A stretch of 64,000 nt of DNA, from NCBI RefSeq assembly GCF_029223545.1, contig NZ_CP097870.1, positions 1,922,001 through 1,986,000 of the forward strand. Reading direction: 5' to 3'. The notes under the pieces were generated by a model, which saw only the letters and a program-made list of their open reading frames with translations, did not search any database and was not told where the DNA came from. This stretch comes from Thauera sp. GDN1. GTDB lineage: Bacteria; Pseudomonadota; Gammaproteobacteria; Burkholderiales; Rhodocyclaceae. Positions 35,042-44,843 of the stretch are shown one piece after another (position 1 is the stretch's first letter; the number at the start of each line of letters is the position of its first letter). Position numbers and translations under genes: made by a program.

Positions 35042-35992
35042 ATGCCCCTGACCCCCGAAGCCCGCTCCCTGCTGGACATGGCCTACCGTGTCGGTGCGCC
35101 GCGCTTTCATCACCTGTCCGCGGCGCAGGCGCGCCACTCGTTCGAGAAGCTGCAGTTCGCCTTCCGCCCGGAAGCGCCGGCGGTCGCATCCACCATCGAG
35201 GTGCCGATGCCGCGGCCGGATGGCACGGCGCTGCTGGCTCGCTACTACCGGCCGCTGGCGTGCCATGTCGGCGAGCGCCTGCCGTTGCTGATCTATTTCC
35301 ACGGCGGCGGCTGGTGCGTCGGCGACGTCGCGAGCTACGACGTGGTGTGCCGCGAGCTCGCCAATGACTCGGGGTGCGCGGTGTTGTCGGTGGAGTATCG
35401 GCTCGCGCCCGAGCACCCGTTCCCGGCGGCGCCGGACGATGCGCGCTTCGCCTTCGAGTGGGCGGTGGACAACGCCGACCTGCTCGAGATCGATGCGGAG
35501 CGGATCGCGCTCGGCGGTGACAGCGCAGGCGGCAACCTGTCCATCGTGACCGCGCTCGCGCTGCGCGAGGCCGCGATCCGGCCGCGTTTCCTGATGCTGG
35601 TCTATCCGAGCACCGAGATCCGCAGCGAACGCCCCTCGCGGGAGCGCTACGCCGACGGCTTCTTCCTCGATCGCGAGACCCTGCAGTGGTTCTTCGAGCG
35701 CTACCTGCCGGCGGGCGACACCGAGGACTGGCGCGCGTCGCCGATGCGCGCAGCCTCGCTCGCGGGCCTGCCGCCGATGCTGGTGATCGGCGCCGAGTTC
35801 GATCCCCTGGTGGACGACTGCGAGGCCTTCGCCGCCCGCGTCGCGGCCGAGGGCGGCGAGGTGCGCTACCACGCCTTCGCGGGCGTGGTGCATGGCTTCT
35901 TCACGCTCGGCAAGGTGTTCCCGGAGGCGCGCCAGGCAGTGGAGATGTGCGCCGCGGCGCTGCGCCGGCATCTGCGCGACGAGCGCGACTGA
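35042..35992 (+). CDS. Alpha/beta hydrolase, HSL-type esterase
   Basis: A 316-residue carboxylesterase of the hormone-sensitive-lipase (type IV) group. Oxyanion motif YFHGGGWCVGD near residue 85, nucleophile serine in LGGDSAGGNLS near 155, acid in GAEFDPLVDD near 250 and histidine in VVHGFF near 285. Substrates are usually short acyl esters. A possible -10 box TAGAAT is at 34983-34988. The ATG at 35042 fits the family start; the frame is open further up but overlaps the ppk2 leader. Ends 14 bases from the convergent xpt. Confidence 0.92.
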   Translation: MPLTPEARSLLDMAYRVGAPRFHHLSAAQARHSFEKLQFAFRPEAPAVASTIEVPMPRPDGTALLARYYRPLACHVGERLPLLIYFHGGGWCVGDVASYDVVCRELANDSGCAVLSVEYRLAPEHPFPAAPDDARFAFEWAVDNADLLEIDAERIALGGDSAGGNLSIVTALALREAAIRPRFLMLVYPSTEIRSERPSRERYADGFFLDRETLQWFFERYLPAGDTEDWRASPMRAASLAGLPPMLVIGAEFDPLVDDCEAFAARVAAEGGEVRYHAFAGVVHGFFTLGKVFPEARQAVEMCAAALRRHLRDERD

Positions 35993-36006
35993 ACCGCGGC
36001 GCGGCC

Positions 36007-36609
36007 TCAGGGCTGGGTGAGCACGGCGCGGCCGTTCTCGAGCGCCTCGACCTGGGCCAGGGTGCACACCGGGACGTCGAGCGCCTCGATGCTGGCGTGG
36101 CCCTTCTTGAAGCGCTTCTCGACGATGAAGCTCGCGCACAGCACGGTCGCGCCCGCTTCGCGCGCCATCTCCACCAGCGCGACCGCGGTGCGGCCGTTGG
36201 ACAGGAAGTCGTCGACGATCACCACGCGGTCGGTCGGGACGATGTAGCGCTGCGACAGCACCAGCTTGGTCTCGCCGCCCTTGGTGGGCGAGGGGATCAC
36301 GCGCGCGATCGCCGGCGACTCGACCTGCGGCGCGTACTTCTTCGCATACACCAGCGGTACGTTCAGCGCCTGCGCCACCACCAGGCCGGGGGCGATGCCG
36401 CTGGCCTCGGCGGTGAGCACCACCGTGGGCTCGAAGTGCGCCAGGCGGCGGGCGAGCTCCTGGCCCATCTCGGTGATGAAGCTGGGCTCGATGCGGTGAT
36501 TGAGGAAGTGGTCGATCTTCAGGATCTGGTCGCCGATCACGGTGGCTTCGGCTTCGATGCGGCGCACCAGCGGCGCGTAGGGGCGGATGAGGGTGGGATC
36601 GACGTTCAT
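36007..36609 (-). CDS. xpt: Xanthine phosphoribosyltransferase
   Basis: A 200-residue purine-salvage enzyme of the Bacillus-type Xpt family. ILKIDHFLNHRIEPSFITEMG near residue 30 and the PRPP loop VVIVDDFLSNGRTAVAL near 130 are diagnostic; TAEASGIAPGLVVA is the substrate loop. It attaches ribose-5-phosphate to xanthine. The ATG at 36609 is preferred to a TTG two codons up. A 6-bp stem (36632-36637 with 36644-36649) stands just upstream, in the leader; no purine riboswitch was recognised. It is divergent from tadA. Confidence 0.9.
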   Translation of the reverse strand: MNVDPTLIRPYAPLVRRIEAEATVIGDQILKIDHFLNHRIEPSFITEMGQELARRLAHFEPTVVLTAEASGIAPGLVVAQALNVPLVYAKKYAPQVESPAIARVIPSPTKGGETKLVLSQRYIVPTDRVVIVDDFLSNGRTAVALVEMAREAGATVLCASFIVEKRFKKGHASIEALDVPVCTLAQVEALENGRAVLTQP

Positions 36610-36722
36610 GCGCAAGTCCGTAAACGAGAACGCCCCCTGGGCCGGGGGCAGGTCGCGCGGATTCTAGCCCAAGCCGGCGGCGGCGAGCAGGGCATGCGGG
36701 ACGCGGCGCCGGTTCGGGCTAG

Positions 36723-37217
<495 letters not shown>

Positions 37218-37697
37218 ATGCGGGTGCGTGTGGACATCGGCGCGCAGGTGCTGGCGCTGTTCGGCGAGGACGGCGCCTGCATCCGCCGCTACCCGGTATC
37301 GACCGCGGCCAACGGGGCGGGCGAGGAGAGCGGCAGCTACCGCACGCCGCGCGGACGCCACCGCATCCGTGCCCGGATCGGCGCCGGTGCGCCGTACGGC
37401 GCGGTGTTCCGCGGCCGCCGGCCGACCGGCGAGCTGTGGAACCCGGCGTTCGCTGCCGCTCATCCCGGCCGGGACTGGGTGCTGACCCGCATCCTGTGGC
37501 TGTGCGGCGAGGAACCCGGGCGCAACCGCGGCGGAGACGTCGATTCGATGCGGCGCTACATCTACATCCACGGCACCGGCGACGACCAGCCGATGGGCGC
37601 GCCGCGCTCGCACGGCTGCGTGCGCATGCGCAACCGCGACATCATCGAGCTGTTCGAACTGCTGCCCGTTGGCACCCCGGTGGAGATCGTCGAATGA
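37218..37697 (+). CDS. L,D-transpeptidase (YkuD) domain protein without signal peptide
   Basis: A 159-residue YkuD domain. The catalytic motif is complete: YIHGTGDDQPMG, then RSHGCVRMRNRDI, with the active cysteine in SHGC. Such enzymes normally cross-link peptidoglycan or attach lipoproteins outside the inner membrane, yet this protein begins MRVRVDIGAQVLALFG with no signal or membrane segment. It starts on the base after the tadA stop and overlaps the GNAT gene by 4 bases, so it is in an operon of three. Either export is unusual or the role is cytoplasmic. Confidence 0.9.
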   Translation: MRVRVDIGAQVLALFGEDGACIRRYPVSTAANGAGEESGSYRTPRGRHRIRARIGAGAPYGAVFRGRRPTGELWNPAFAAAHPGRDWVLTRILWLCGEEPGRNRGGDVDSMRRYIYIHGTGDDQPMGAPRSHGCVRMRNRDIIELFELLPVGTPVEIVE

Positions 37698-38167
37698 GCC
37701 CGCTGCGGGAAGGTCGGGCGCAGGTCCCGCCGCCGGTTTGCGCCCCCGGCCTGCGGATCGAGATCGCCGACTGGGAGACGGCCGCGGCGCCGGTGATGCC
37801 GGTGCGCATGACGGTGTTCGTGCACGAGCAGGGCGTGCCCGAGGAGATCGAGCGCGACGCCTTCGATCCCCTCAGCCGGCACGCGATCGCGCGCGACGGG
37901 ACGGGTGCGGTGGTGGCCACCGGGCGCCTGCTTCCCGACGGCCACATCGGGCGCATGGCGGTGCTCGCGCCGATGCGCGGCAAGGGCGTGGGCGGCGCGG
38001 TGCTGGAGGCGCTGGTCGCGGAAGCGGTTCGCCGCGGGCTGTGCGAGGTGGCGCTGAATGCGCAGGTGCATGCGCTCGACTTCTATCGCTGCCACGGCTT
38101 CGTCGAGCACGGCGCGGTGTTCATGGAGGCGGGGATCGCGCACCGCGCCATGCACCGCCGGATCTAG
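37694..38167 (+). CDS. GNAT N-acetyltransferase
   Basis: A 157-residue acetyltransferase. VMPVRMTVFVHEQGVPEEIE near residue 35 is the first conserved block, RMAVLAPMRGKGVGGAVLEAL (motif A, acetyl-CoA site) near 98, and FYRCHGFVEHG near 135. The pattern is that of the ElaA/YjcF type; the substrate is unknown. It is coupled to the preceding gene by ATGA and ends overlapping the convergent NRDE gene by 4 bases. Confidence 0.9.
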   Translation: MSPLREGRAQVPPPVCAPGLRIEIADWETAAAPVMPVRMTVFVHEQGVPEEIERDAFDPLSRHAIARDGTGAVVATGRLLPDGHIGRMAVLAPMRGKGVGGAVLEALVAEAVRRGLCEVALNAQVHALDFYRCHGFVEHGAVFMEAGIAHRAMHRRI

Positions 38168-38964
38168 GCCGGCTTGAAGCGGTGCTCGACGCGGCTGCGC
38201 AACTCGCCGTGCGCGTCCCAGGTCCATTCCACGAAACGCGTTCCCGCGGCCTCGCCGTGCACGGCCACGCTGCTGCAGCGCGTGCCGTAGCCGGGGGCGC
38301 GGATGAAGGCGGGGGACAGCCAGCGTTCCCATTCCAGGCTGACGCCGGTCTCGGGCAGATGCGGATCGGCGGCGGGCGTGGGGTCGCGCATCAGCTGCAG
38401 CAGCGACTCGATCAGCCCGTCCTCGCCGGCTGCGCCCTCCGCCGCGGGTGTCTCCGCGCAGGCGGCAAGCTGGCGCTGAAGGCCGCTGCGCGCCTTCACC
38501 AGCTTGGGCCAGGGCGTGTCGAGCAGGTGGTTGGACAGCCCATATACGCCCGGCTGCAGCATGCGCACCGTGCCGGTCGTGCTCTCCAGCACGCCGAGCC
38601 GCTCGCCGTCGCCGACCAGCAGGTTGAACGCGGCGTAGGCATCGGCCTGCGTCGCCAGCGCGTGCAGGCAGGCGGCGGCGTCGCGCTGATCTTCCAGTGC
38701 GCCGCGCACCAGGGCGCCGCGCGAGGGCGCGCCGGCGACGTGGCGGCTGGGGTCGCGGTAGTTGGTCAGCGCGGCGAAGCGTCCGCTGCGGCTGAAGCCC
38801 ATCCAGGTGCCGCCGGCTTCGAGATCGCGGCCGGCGAGCAGGTCCGGGGCGTCGGGCCACCAGTGCGCGGGCGCCGCCGGCCGGTTCAGGAACTCGTCGC
38901 GGTTGGCGGCGAGCACCAGCGGATAGCGCGGGTGCATCCGCCACGCGAACACGACCAGGCACAT
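38164..38964 (-). CDS. NRDE (TANGO2) family protein
   Basis: A 266-residue protein. It starts MCLVVFAWRMHPRYPLVLAANRDEF, with the NRDE motif at residues 21-24, and has GTWMGFSRSGRFAALTNYRDP, both typical of the TANGO2/T10 family. Family members have been linked to heme trafficking or lipid metabolism, but no activity is settled. It is 19 bases downstream of ygfZ on the same strand, probably co-transcribed. Confidence 0.9.
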   Translation of the reverse strand: MCLVVFAWRMHPRYPLVLAANRDEFLNRPAAPAHWWPDAPDLLAGRDLEAGGTWMGFSRSGRFAALTNYRDPSRHVAGAPSRGALVRGALEDQRDAAACLHALATQADAYAAFNLLVGDGERLGVLESTTGTVRMLQPGVYGLSNHLLDTPWPKLVKARSGLQRQLAACAETPAAEGAAGEDGLIESLLQLMRDPTPAADPHLPETGVSLEWERWLSPAFIRAPGYGTRCSSVAVHGEAAGTRFVEWTWDAHGELRSRVEHRFKPA

Positions 38965-38983
38965 GGCGGCAGCGCTCCGGCGT

Positions 38984-40015
38984 TCAGCTCAGCGCGTAGG
39001 GCAGGGCGAGCAGGCTCAGGCGCGGGCCGTCGGGCGTGCCGAGGCGGATGTCGCCGGCTTCGGCGCTGCTCGACTGCAGTACCGCCAGCGCCTCGGCGCC
39101 ACCGTCGGCGGTGGGGGCGACGTTGACCAGCTTGCCGGCCGACTGCTCGCCGAAGTCCGGTGCATACAGGTCCGTGCCCGCGGCGGCGGCCACGCCGGCC
39201 GGCAGTGCGACGCGGTAGGTGCGCTTCTTCAGCTTGCCGAGGTACTGGGTGCGGGCCACGATCTCCTGGCCCGGGTAGCAGCCCTTGTGGAAATTGACCC
39301 CGCCGATCAGCTCGTAGTTGAGCATCTGGGCGACGAACTCTTCCTGCGTCGGCGCGGTGATCAGCGGCAGGCCGGCGCGGATCATCGTCAATTGCCAGGC
39401 AGCGGTGCCTGCGCGCTGGGCGCCGGCAGCGAGCAGGGCGTCGTAGGCGGACGGCGCGGCCTCCGCCGGCACGGCGAGCACGTAGCGCGTCTCGCCGAGG
39501 CGGATGCAGCGCAGGCCGGAGGCGGCCAGGGTCTGCTTCATGTCCGCGGCGGGCAGTTCGGCGCCGGCGGCCTGCACCGCAGCGCCCGCGTCCGGGCCGG
39601 CGACGCCGATCAGGGCCACGTCGGCGCTGGCATCCGACAGCTTGACCTTGCTGCGCAGCACGTACATCGAGAACTTCTTCAGGAAGGCCGGCAGGATGTC
39701 GGCCGACAGCACCAGCGCATGGCCTTCGGCCTCGGGCCACATCAGGAAGCTGGCGATCATGCGCCCCTTGGGCGAGTTGAAGCTGTTCCAAGCCGCGGCG
39801 TCGGCTTCGAGCTTCCTGACCTCGTTGGACACGAGGTTGTGCAGGAAAACCGCGGAATCCGGGCCCACGGAGCGGATCGTGCCGAGGTGCAGCAGCGGCA
39901 CGGCGATGGTCGACTCGGTCGCGGCGCGGGCCTCGCTGGCCGCGTCGCTGAAGTGCAGGGAGGCTTCGCCAAGGGTGGCGCCCAGGCGGGCGAGGTGTTC
40001 GGTCCAGACTGTCAT
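38984..40015 (-). CDS. ygfZ: Folate-binding Fe-S cluster protein YgfZ
   Basis: A 343-residue member of the GcvT/YgfZ family, which helps make or repair certain iron-sulfur enzymes using a folate. The signature KGCYPGQEIVART, with the conserved cysteine, is at about residue 240. Shortly before it is LNYELIGGVNF. Length is normal. It has no clear Shine-Dalgarno. A -10-like TATAAT on the minus strand (40058-40053) would start RNA about 30 bases before the ATG. Confidence 0.93.
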   Translation of the reverse strand: MTVWTEHLARLGATLGEASLHFSDAASEARAATESTIAVPLLHLGTIRSVGPDSAVFLHNLVSNEVRKLEADAAAWNSFNSPKGRMIASFLMWPEAEGHALVLSADILPAFLKKFSMYVLRSKVKLSDASADVALIGVAGPDAGAAVQAAGAELPAADMKQTLAASGLRCIRLGETRYVLAVPAEAAPSAYDALLAAGAQRAGTAAWQLTMIRAGLPLITAPTQEEFVAQMLNYELIGGVNFHKGCYPGQEIVARTQYLGKLKKRTYRVALPAGVAAAAGTDLYAPDFGEQSAGKLVNVAPTADGGAEALAVLQSSSAEAGDIRLGTPDGPRLSLLALPYALS

Positions 40016-40051
40016 GATCGGGGTTCGGGCTCGGGGGTTGGTGCGATGAAG

Positions 40052-40058
40052 TATTATA
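40052..40058. promoter_or_regulatory. Possible shared -10 region between ygfZ and mltG
   Basis: GTATTATAAG reads TATAAT on the minus strand (toward ygfZ) and TATTAT on the plus strand (toward mltG). Neither has a good -35 box. It is the only A/T-rich spot in the divergent spacer. Confidence 0.4.
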
Positions 40059-40122
40059 AGCGCCCTCCGCAGCCCGGTCGCCCATGGCGCCGGCAGGGAT
40101 TTTCCGTCGATTGCGAGCGCCG

Positions 40123-41127
40123 ATGAAGCGTCTTGTCCTCCGTCTCGTGCTGTTCCTGATCCTTGCCGCGGCGCTGGTCGCCGGAGCAGGGTGGTGGTAC
40201 GCGCATCGCCCGCTCGCGCTGCGGGCCGAGGCGGTCGATTTCACCGTGCCGCGCGGCGTGGGCATGCGCCAGGCCGCGGGCCTGATCGAGCGTGCCGGCG
40301 TGCCGGTGGATGCGCGCGTGCTCACGCTGTTCGCCCGCGTCAGCGGCCGCGCCCATCGCATCAAGGCCGGCAGCTACGAGGTCCATGCCGGCATCACTCC
40401 CTGGCAGCTGATCCTGAAGCTGTCGGACGGCGATGTCTCGCAAGGGGAGCTGCTGCTGCCCGAGGGCTGGACCTTCCGCCAGGTGCGCCAGGCGCTGGAG
40501 TCGCATCCCGACCTCGAACCCGACACCGCCGGCCTCAGCGACGCCGAGATCCTCGCCCGCATCGGCGCCGGCGAGGAGCATCCCGAAGGCCTGTTCTTCC
40601 CCGATACCTATCTGTTCGACAAGCGCTCGGGTGCGCTCGGCGTGCTCAGGCGCGCCTATGGCGCGATGCATGTGCGCCTGGAGCGGGCCTGGGCCGAGCG
40701 CGACCCGGAGACGCCGCTCGGCTCGCCTTACGAGGCGCTGATCCTGGCGTCGATCATCGAGAAGGAGACCGGTCGCCCGGAGGACCGCCGGATGGTGGCC
40801 TCGGTGTTCGCCAACCGGCTGCGCATCGGCATGCGCCTGCAGACCGACCCGTCGGTCATCTACGGCCTGGGGCCGGATTTCGACGGCCGCCTGCGTCGCG
40901 TCCATCTCGACACCGATCATCCCTGGAACACCTACACGCGCGCCGGCCTGCCGCCGACCCCGATCGCGATACCGGGCGAGGCCGCGCTGCGTGCCGCGGT
41001 GCAGCCGGAGAAGAGCGAGTTCCTCTATTTCGTCGCCCGCGGTGACGGCAGCAGCGAGTTCTCCCGGAATCTCGCCGACCACAACCGCGCGGTGAACAAG
41101 TTCATTCGCAACGGAGGGGGCCAGTGA
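40123..41127 (+). CDS. mltG: Endolytic murein transglycosylase
   Basis: A 334-residue inner-membrane enzyme that cuts growing glycan strands. One membrane segment ([19 protein letters not shown]) at residues 8-26, a LysM-like part, then the YceG domain: [26 protein letters not shown], the catalytic glutamate in [33 protein letters not shown] and [22 protein letters not shown] 40123 (MKRLVLRL) fits the membrane segment; ATG 40084 is also in frame. Its end overlaps the tmk start. Confidence 0.94.
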   Translation: MKRLVLRLVLFLILAAALVAGAGWWYAHRPLALRAEAVDFTVPRGVGMRQAAGLIERAGVPVDARVLTLFARVSGRAHRIKAGSYEVHAGITPWQLILKLSDGDVSQGELLLPEGWTFRQVRQALESHPDLEPDTAGLSDAEILARIGAGEEHPEGLFFPDTYLFDKRSGALGVLRRAYGAMHVRLERAWAERDPETPLGSPYEALILASIIEKETGRPEDRRMVASVFANRLRIGMRLQTDPSVIYGLGPDFDGRLRRVHLDTDHPWNTYTRAGLPPTPIAIPGEAALRAAVQPEKSEFLYFVARGDGSSEFSRNLADHNRAVNKFIRNGGGQ

Positions 41128-41852
41128 GCAAGATGCCGCCCGTCCGGCCCCTGTCAGACCTTCCCATGCGCCATACCGATCCGACCACCCCCGCGTCCGC
41201 GGGTGATCCTGAACCCCGGCCGGCGCTCGCACCCGCACGCGGCCGCTTCATCACCTTCGAGGGCATCGACGGCGCCGGCAAGAGCAGCCAGATCGCCGCC
41301 ACCGTCGCCTTGCTGCAGGCGGCCGGCATCGATGTGGACCAGACCCGCGAACCGGGCGGCACCGCGCTCGGCGAGCGCCTGCGCGAACTGCTGCTGCACG
41401 AGCCGATGCACCTCGAGACCGAGGCCATGCTGATGTTCGCCGCCCGCCGCGAACATCTCGCCGCGCGCATCGAGCCGGCGCTGGAAGCGGGGCGCTGGGT
41501 GGTGTGCGACCGCTTCTCGGACGCGACCTTCGCCTATCAGGTCGGCGGCCGCGGTCTCGACCGCGACAAGTTCGACGCGCTGGAGGCCTGGGTCCATCCC
41601 GGTCTGCAACCCGACCTGACCCTGGTGTTCGACCTCGACCCGGCGGTGGCCGCGGCGCGCGTGGCCTCGACCGGCGTCGATCCCGATCGCTTCGAGCGTG
41701 AGCAGCGCGACTTCTTCGTGCGCGTGCGGACGGCCTATCTGGAGCGCGCCACGCGTGCGCCCGAGCGCATGCGCGTGATCGACGCCGACCGCCCGCCGGA
41801 AGTCATCCGCGCCGAGATCGAGCGCATCGTGCGCGAGCGCTTCTTCTCATGA
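41124..41852 (+). CDS. tmk: Thymidylate kinase
   Basis: A 242-residue dTMP kinase. P-loop [12 protein letters not shown], dTMP-binding [14 protein letters not shown], and the DR(F/Y) motif in [14 protein letters not shown]. About 38 extra residues rich in Pro/Ala/Arg precede the usual start. GTG 41124 has GGAGG six bases upstream and overlaps the mltG stop, so I keep it; ATG 41133 and ATG 41166 are alternatives. It begins the tmk-holB-pilZ-tatD run found in many proteobacteria. Confidence 0.94.
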   Translation: MSKMPPVRPLSDLPMRHTDPTTPASAGDPEPRPALAPARGRFITFEGIDGAGKSSQIAATVALLQAAGIDVDQTREPGGTALGERLRELLLHEPMHLETEAMLMFAARREHLAARIEPALEAGRWVVCDRFSDATFAYQVGGRGLDRDKFDALEAWVHPGLQPDLTLVFDLDPAVAAARVASTGVDPDRFEREQRDFFVRVRTAYLERATRAPERMRVIDADRPPEVIRAEIERIVRERFFS

Positions 41853-42910
41853 TCCACGCCTGGCTGCAGCCGACCTGGCAGCGCCTGGTCGAACTCGGCG
41901 AGCGCCTGCCGCACGCGCTGCTCTTCGTCGGCCCCGCCGGGCTGGGCAAGCGCGAGCTGGCCGAGGCGCTCGCCGCCCGCCTGCTGTGCGATGCGCCGCG
42001 CCCCGACGGCCACGCCTGCGACCATTGCGAACCCTGCCAGTGGCGGCTCACCGGCAACCATCCGGACCTGATCCGCGTGGTGCCGGCGGCCGAGCTCGTC
42101 GCCGCCGCCGAAGGGGCGGGCGAGAGCGAGACGCCCGCGCGCGAGACCCCCGCCAAGGCCGCCTCCGAGCAGATCGTCATCGAGCAGATCCGCGACCTGC
42201 AGGCTGCGCTCAGCATCACCGGCCACCACGGCTCGCGCCGGGTGGTGGTGCTCGACCCCGCCGAGGCGATGAACGTGTTCACCGCCAACGCCCTGCTCAA
42301 GCTGCTCGAGGAGCCGCCCGCCGGGTGCGTCTTCCTGCTCGTGTCCTCGGCGCCGCGCCGGCTGCTGCCCACCATCCGCAGCCGCTGCCAGCAGTGGCAT
42401 TTCGCCCGCCCCGCCGAGGCCGAGCTCGCGCACTGGACGGCGCAGGCCGACCGCGATACGCAAACCCTGCTGGCGCTCGGCGGCGGCATGCCGCTGGCGG
42501 CCGAGCGCCTGGCGCAGGCCGGCGGCGGCGCGCTGCTGGCGCGGTTCGTGCGCGACATCGGCGGGCTGCAGGCGGCCGACGCGTTGCGCGTGGCCGGGCA
42601 GTGGGAAGCCTGGCTGAAATCCAAGGAGGCCGCCGCGGCCGGCTTCGGCCTGCCCGAGCTCTCCGACTGGATGCTGCGCTGGGTCGGCGATCTCGCCGCA
42701 CTGCGCCTGGGCGGCCGGACGCGCTTCTTTCCGGCGCAGGAGGGCGTGCTGTCGGCGCTGGCCAGCCGCATGACCGTGGCGGCGGCGAGCGGCTGCTACA
42801 ATGAGCTCGTCCAGATCCACAAGGTGTCGCGCCATCCGCTCAGTCTGCGGCTGGTGCTCGAAGACATGCTGATGCGCTACGCCCGCGCCATTGCCGGAGC
42901 CCGAGGATGA
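41849..42910 (+). CDS. holB: DNA polymerase III subunit delta'
   Basis: A 353-residue clamp-loader subunit. [20 protein letters not shown] is the altered P-loop, [17 protein letters not shown] carries the zinc-finger cysteines, and [14 protein letters not shown] and [11 protein letters not shown] are the sensor and SRC motifs. A 30-residue acidic/alanine-rich insert ([20 protein letters not shown]) is present after HPDLIRV, common in betaproteobacteria. It overlaps tmk and pilZ by 4 bases each. Confidence 0.94.
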   Translation: MIHAWLQPTWQRLVELGERLPHALLFVGPAGLGKRELAEALAARLLCDAPRPDGHACDHCEPCQWRLTGNHPDLIRVVPAAELVAAAEGAGESETPARETPAKAASEQIVIEQIRDLQAALSITGHHGSRRVVVLDPAEAMNVFTANALLKLLEEPPAGCVFLLVSSAPRRLLPTIRSRCQQWHFARPAEAELAHWTAQADRDTQTLLALGGGMPLAAERLAQAGGGALLARFVRDIGGLQAADALRVAGQWEAWLKSKEAAAAGFGLPELSDWMLRWVGDLAALRLGGRTRFFPAQEGVLSALASRMTVAAASGCYNELVQIHKVSRHPLSLRLVLEDMLMRYARAIAGARG

Positions 42911-43272
42911 CCGAAGCCGCCCGCCCCGCCGTCGCCCGCCCGAGCGTGCTGTCGCTCAACATCAACTCCAAGTCGGCGCTCTACGCGTCCTACATGGCCT
43001 TCCTCGCCAACGGCGGCATCTTCGTGCCCACCCCGAAGGCCTACAGGATCGGCGACGAGGTCTTCATGCTGCTGCAGCTGATGGACGACCCGACGCGTCA
43101 TCCGGTGGCCGGCACGGTGGCGTGGATCACCCCGCACGGCGCCCAGGGTGGCAAGACGCAGGGGATCGGGGTGCATTTTTCCGCCGACGAATCGAGCAAG
43201 GTGCTGCGCAGCCGCATCGAGCAGGTGCTGGCCGGGCACCTGGGGTCGAACCGGCCCACGCATACGCTCTGA
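42907..43272 (+). CDS. pilZ: PilZ domain protein, type IV pilus type
   Basis: A 121-residue PilZ protein. VLSLNINSKSALYASYMAF, LANGGIFVPT, and VAWITPHGAQGGKTQGIGVHF are the typical blocks. The RxxxR and D/NxSxxG c-di-GMP motifs are not evident, as for the classical PilZ of Pseudomonas, which works in pilus assembly without binding the nucleotide. It sits at its usual place after holB, coupled by ATGA. Confidence 0.92.
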   Translation: MTEAARPAVARPSVLSLNINSKSALYASYMAFLANGGIFVPTPKAYRIGDEVFMLLQLMDDPTRHPVAGTVAWITPHGAQGGKTQGIGVHFSADESSKVLRSRIEQVLAGHLGSNRPTHTL

Positions 43273-43315
43273 TTCCTCGACCCGCCACGATTCGCCCCCA
43301 ACCCGCAGGACCCGG

Positions 43316-44092
43316 ATGTTCGTCGATTCACACTGCCACCTCGATTTCCCCGACCTCGCCGCGCGCGAGGACGAGATCCTCGCCACCATGGCCGCCAACG
43401 ACGTCGGCACCGCGCTGTGCATCGGCGTGAAGCTGGAGGATTTTCCGCGCGTGCTCGGCCTGGCCGAGCGCCACGCCCACCTGTGGGCGACCGTCGGCGT
43501 GCATCCCGACAACGACGGCGTCGAGGAGCCCGACGTGGCGCGCCTGGTCGCGCTCGCCGACCATCCCAAGGTGGTGGCGATCGGCGAGACCGGGCTGGAC
43601 TACTACTGGCAGAAGGACGCTCCGGAGTGGCAGCGCGCGCGCTTCCGCACCCACATCCGCGCGGCGCGCGAGACCGGCAAGCCGCTGGTCATCCACAACC
43701 GCGGCGCGGCGCACGACACCCTGCGCCTGATGCGCGAGGAGCGGGCCGGCGAGGCGGGCGGCGTCATGCACTGCTTCACCGAGAGCTGGGATGTGGCCGA
43801 GGCGGCGCTCGAGCAGGGCTTCTACATCTCCTTCTCGGGCATCGTCACCTTCCGCAACGCGAAGGATCTCAAGGAGGTCGCCCGGCGCGTGCCGCTCGAA
43901 CGCCTGCTGATCGAGACCGATTCCCCCTACCTCGCCCCGGTGCCGCACCGGGGCAGGACCAACGAACCCGGCTGGGTCGTGCATGTGGCCGAGGAAATCG
44001 CCCGCCTGCGCGAACTGCCGCTGGCCGCCATCGAGCAGGCCACCACCGACAACTTCTTCCGCCTGTTCCGCCATGTACAAAGACCTGCCTGA
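43316..44092 (+). CDS. TatD-family metal-dependent hydrolase
   Basis: A 258-residue TIM-barrel hydrolase. Metal ligands are in FVDSHCHLDF, IGETGLDYYW, VIHNRGA, MHCFTES and IETDSPYLAPVPHRG. TatD proteins act as 3'-5' DNases or quality-control nucleases. AGGA stands six bases before the ATG. Part of the tmk-holB-pilZ-tatD run. Confidence 0.93.
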   Translation: MFVDSHCHLDFPDLAAREDEILATMAANDVGTALCIGVKLEDFPRVLGLAERHAHLWATVGVHPDNDGVEEPDVARLVALADHPKVVAIGETGLDYYWQKDAPEWQRARFRTHIRAARETGKPLVIHNRGAAHDTLRLMREERAGEAGGVMHCFTESWDVAEAALEQGFYISFSGIVTFRNAKDLKEVARRVPLERLLIETDSPYLAPVPHRGRTNEPGWVVHVAEEIARLRELPLAAIEQATTDNFFRLFRHVQRPA

Positions 44093-44093
44093 A

Positions 44094-44804
44094 ATGACGA
44101 CGGCGCGCCGCCCGTCGCCCAAGCCGTCGCGCAAGGTGCTGGCCGCCGCCGTGGTCGCGGCCAGCACCCTGTTCTCGTGCGCCACCATCGCCGGCAGCTA
44201 CGAGGACGCGCTCGGCGCCGCCAGCCTGGGCGACACCTCCCAGCTCGCCGGCCTGCTCGACCGCGGCATCGACCCGAACACGGTCGACGGGCAGGGCAAC
44301 TCGCTGCTGATCCTCGCCGCGCGCGAGGGCCAGCTCGACACCGTCGGGGCGCTGCTGAAATACCGTCCGAAGCTCGACTACCGCAACCTCGCCGGCGATT
44401 CGGCGCTGATGCTCGCGGTGCTGCGCGGTCACGACGCGGTGGCGCAGAAGCTGATCGAGGCCGGCGCGCAGGTGAACCACGAGGGCTGGGCCCCGCTGCA
44501 TTACGCCGCGTTCGAAGGTCGCGAGGCGATTCTCGACCGGCTGCTCGCCGCCGGCGCCGACGTCAATGCGCCGGCGCCCAACAAGGCCACCGCGCTGATG
44601 CTGGCCGCGCGCAACGGCCACATCGGCGTCGTCCGCCGCCTGCTGGCCGTGGCGCAGACCAATGTCAACGCGCTCAGCGACACCGGCCTGTCCGCCGATG
44701 CCTTCGCGCTGCAGAACAAGAACACCGACATCGCCGAGCTGATCGCGGCCGAGCGCAAGCGCCGCGGCCTGCGCCCGCCGGCGATGACGCTCACGATCGA
44801 GTGA
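44094..44804 (+). CDS. Ankyrin-repeat protein, exported, possible lipoprotein
   Basis: A 236-residue protein. A signal peptide ends in STLFSC, a slightly imperfect lipobox, so it may be lipidated. From residue 45 on there are about five ankyrin repeats (for example GNSLLILAAREGQLDTVGALL and GWAPLHYAAFEGREAILDRLLAAGADV, of which the pattern xGxTPLHxAA is clear). It starts one base after the tatD stop. Such proteins bind other proteins; the partner is unknown. ATG 44073, inside tatD, is an alternative start. Confidence 0.87.
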   Translation: MTTARRPSPKPSRKVLAAAVVAASTLFSCATIAGSYEDALGAASLGDTSQLAGLLDRGIDPNTVDGQGNSLLILAAREGQLDTVGALLKYRPKLDYRNLAGDSALMLAVLRGHDAVAQKLIEAGAQVNHEGWAPLHYAAFEGREAILDRLLAAGADVNAPAPNKATALMLAARNGHIGVVRRLLAVAQTNVNALSDTGLSADAFALQNKNTDIAELIAAERKRRGLRPPAMTLTIE

Positions 44805-44843
44805 TCGCGATACCACCCGAAAAGAACACGACGAGGAAACAGG

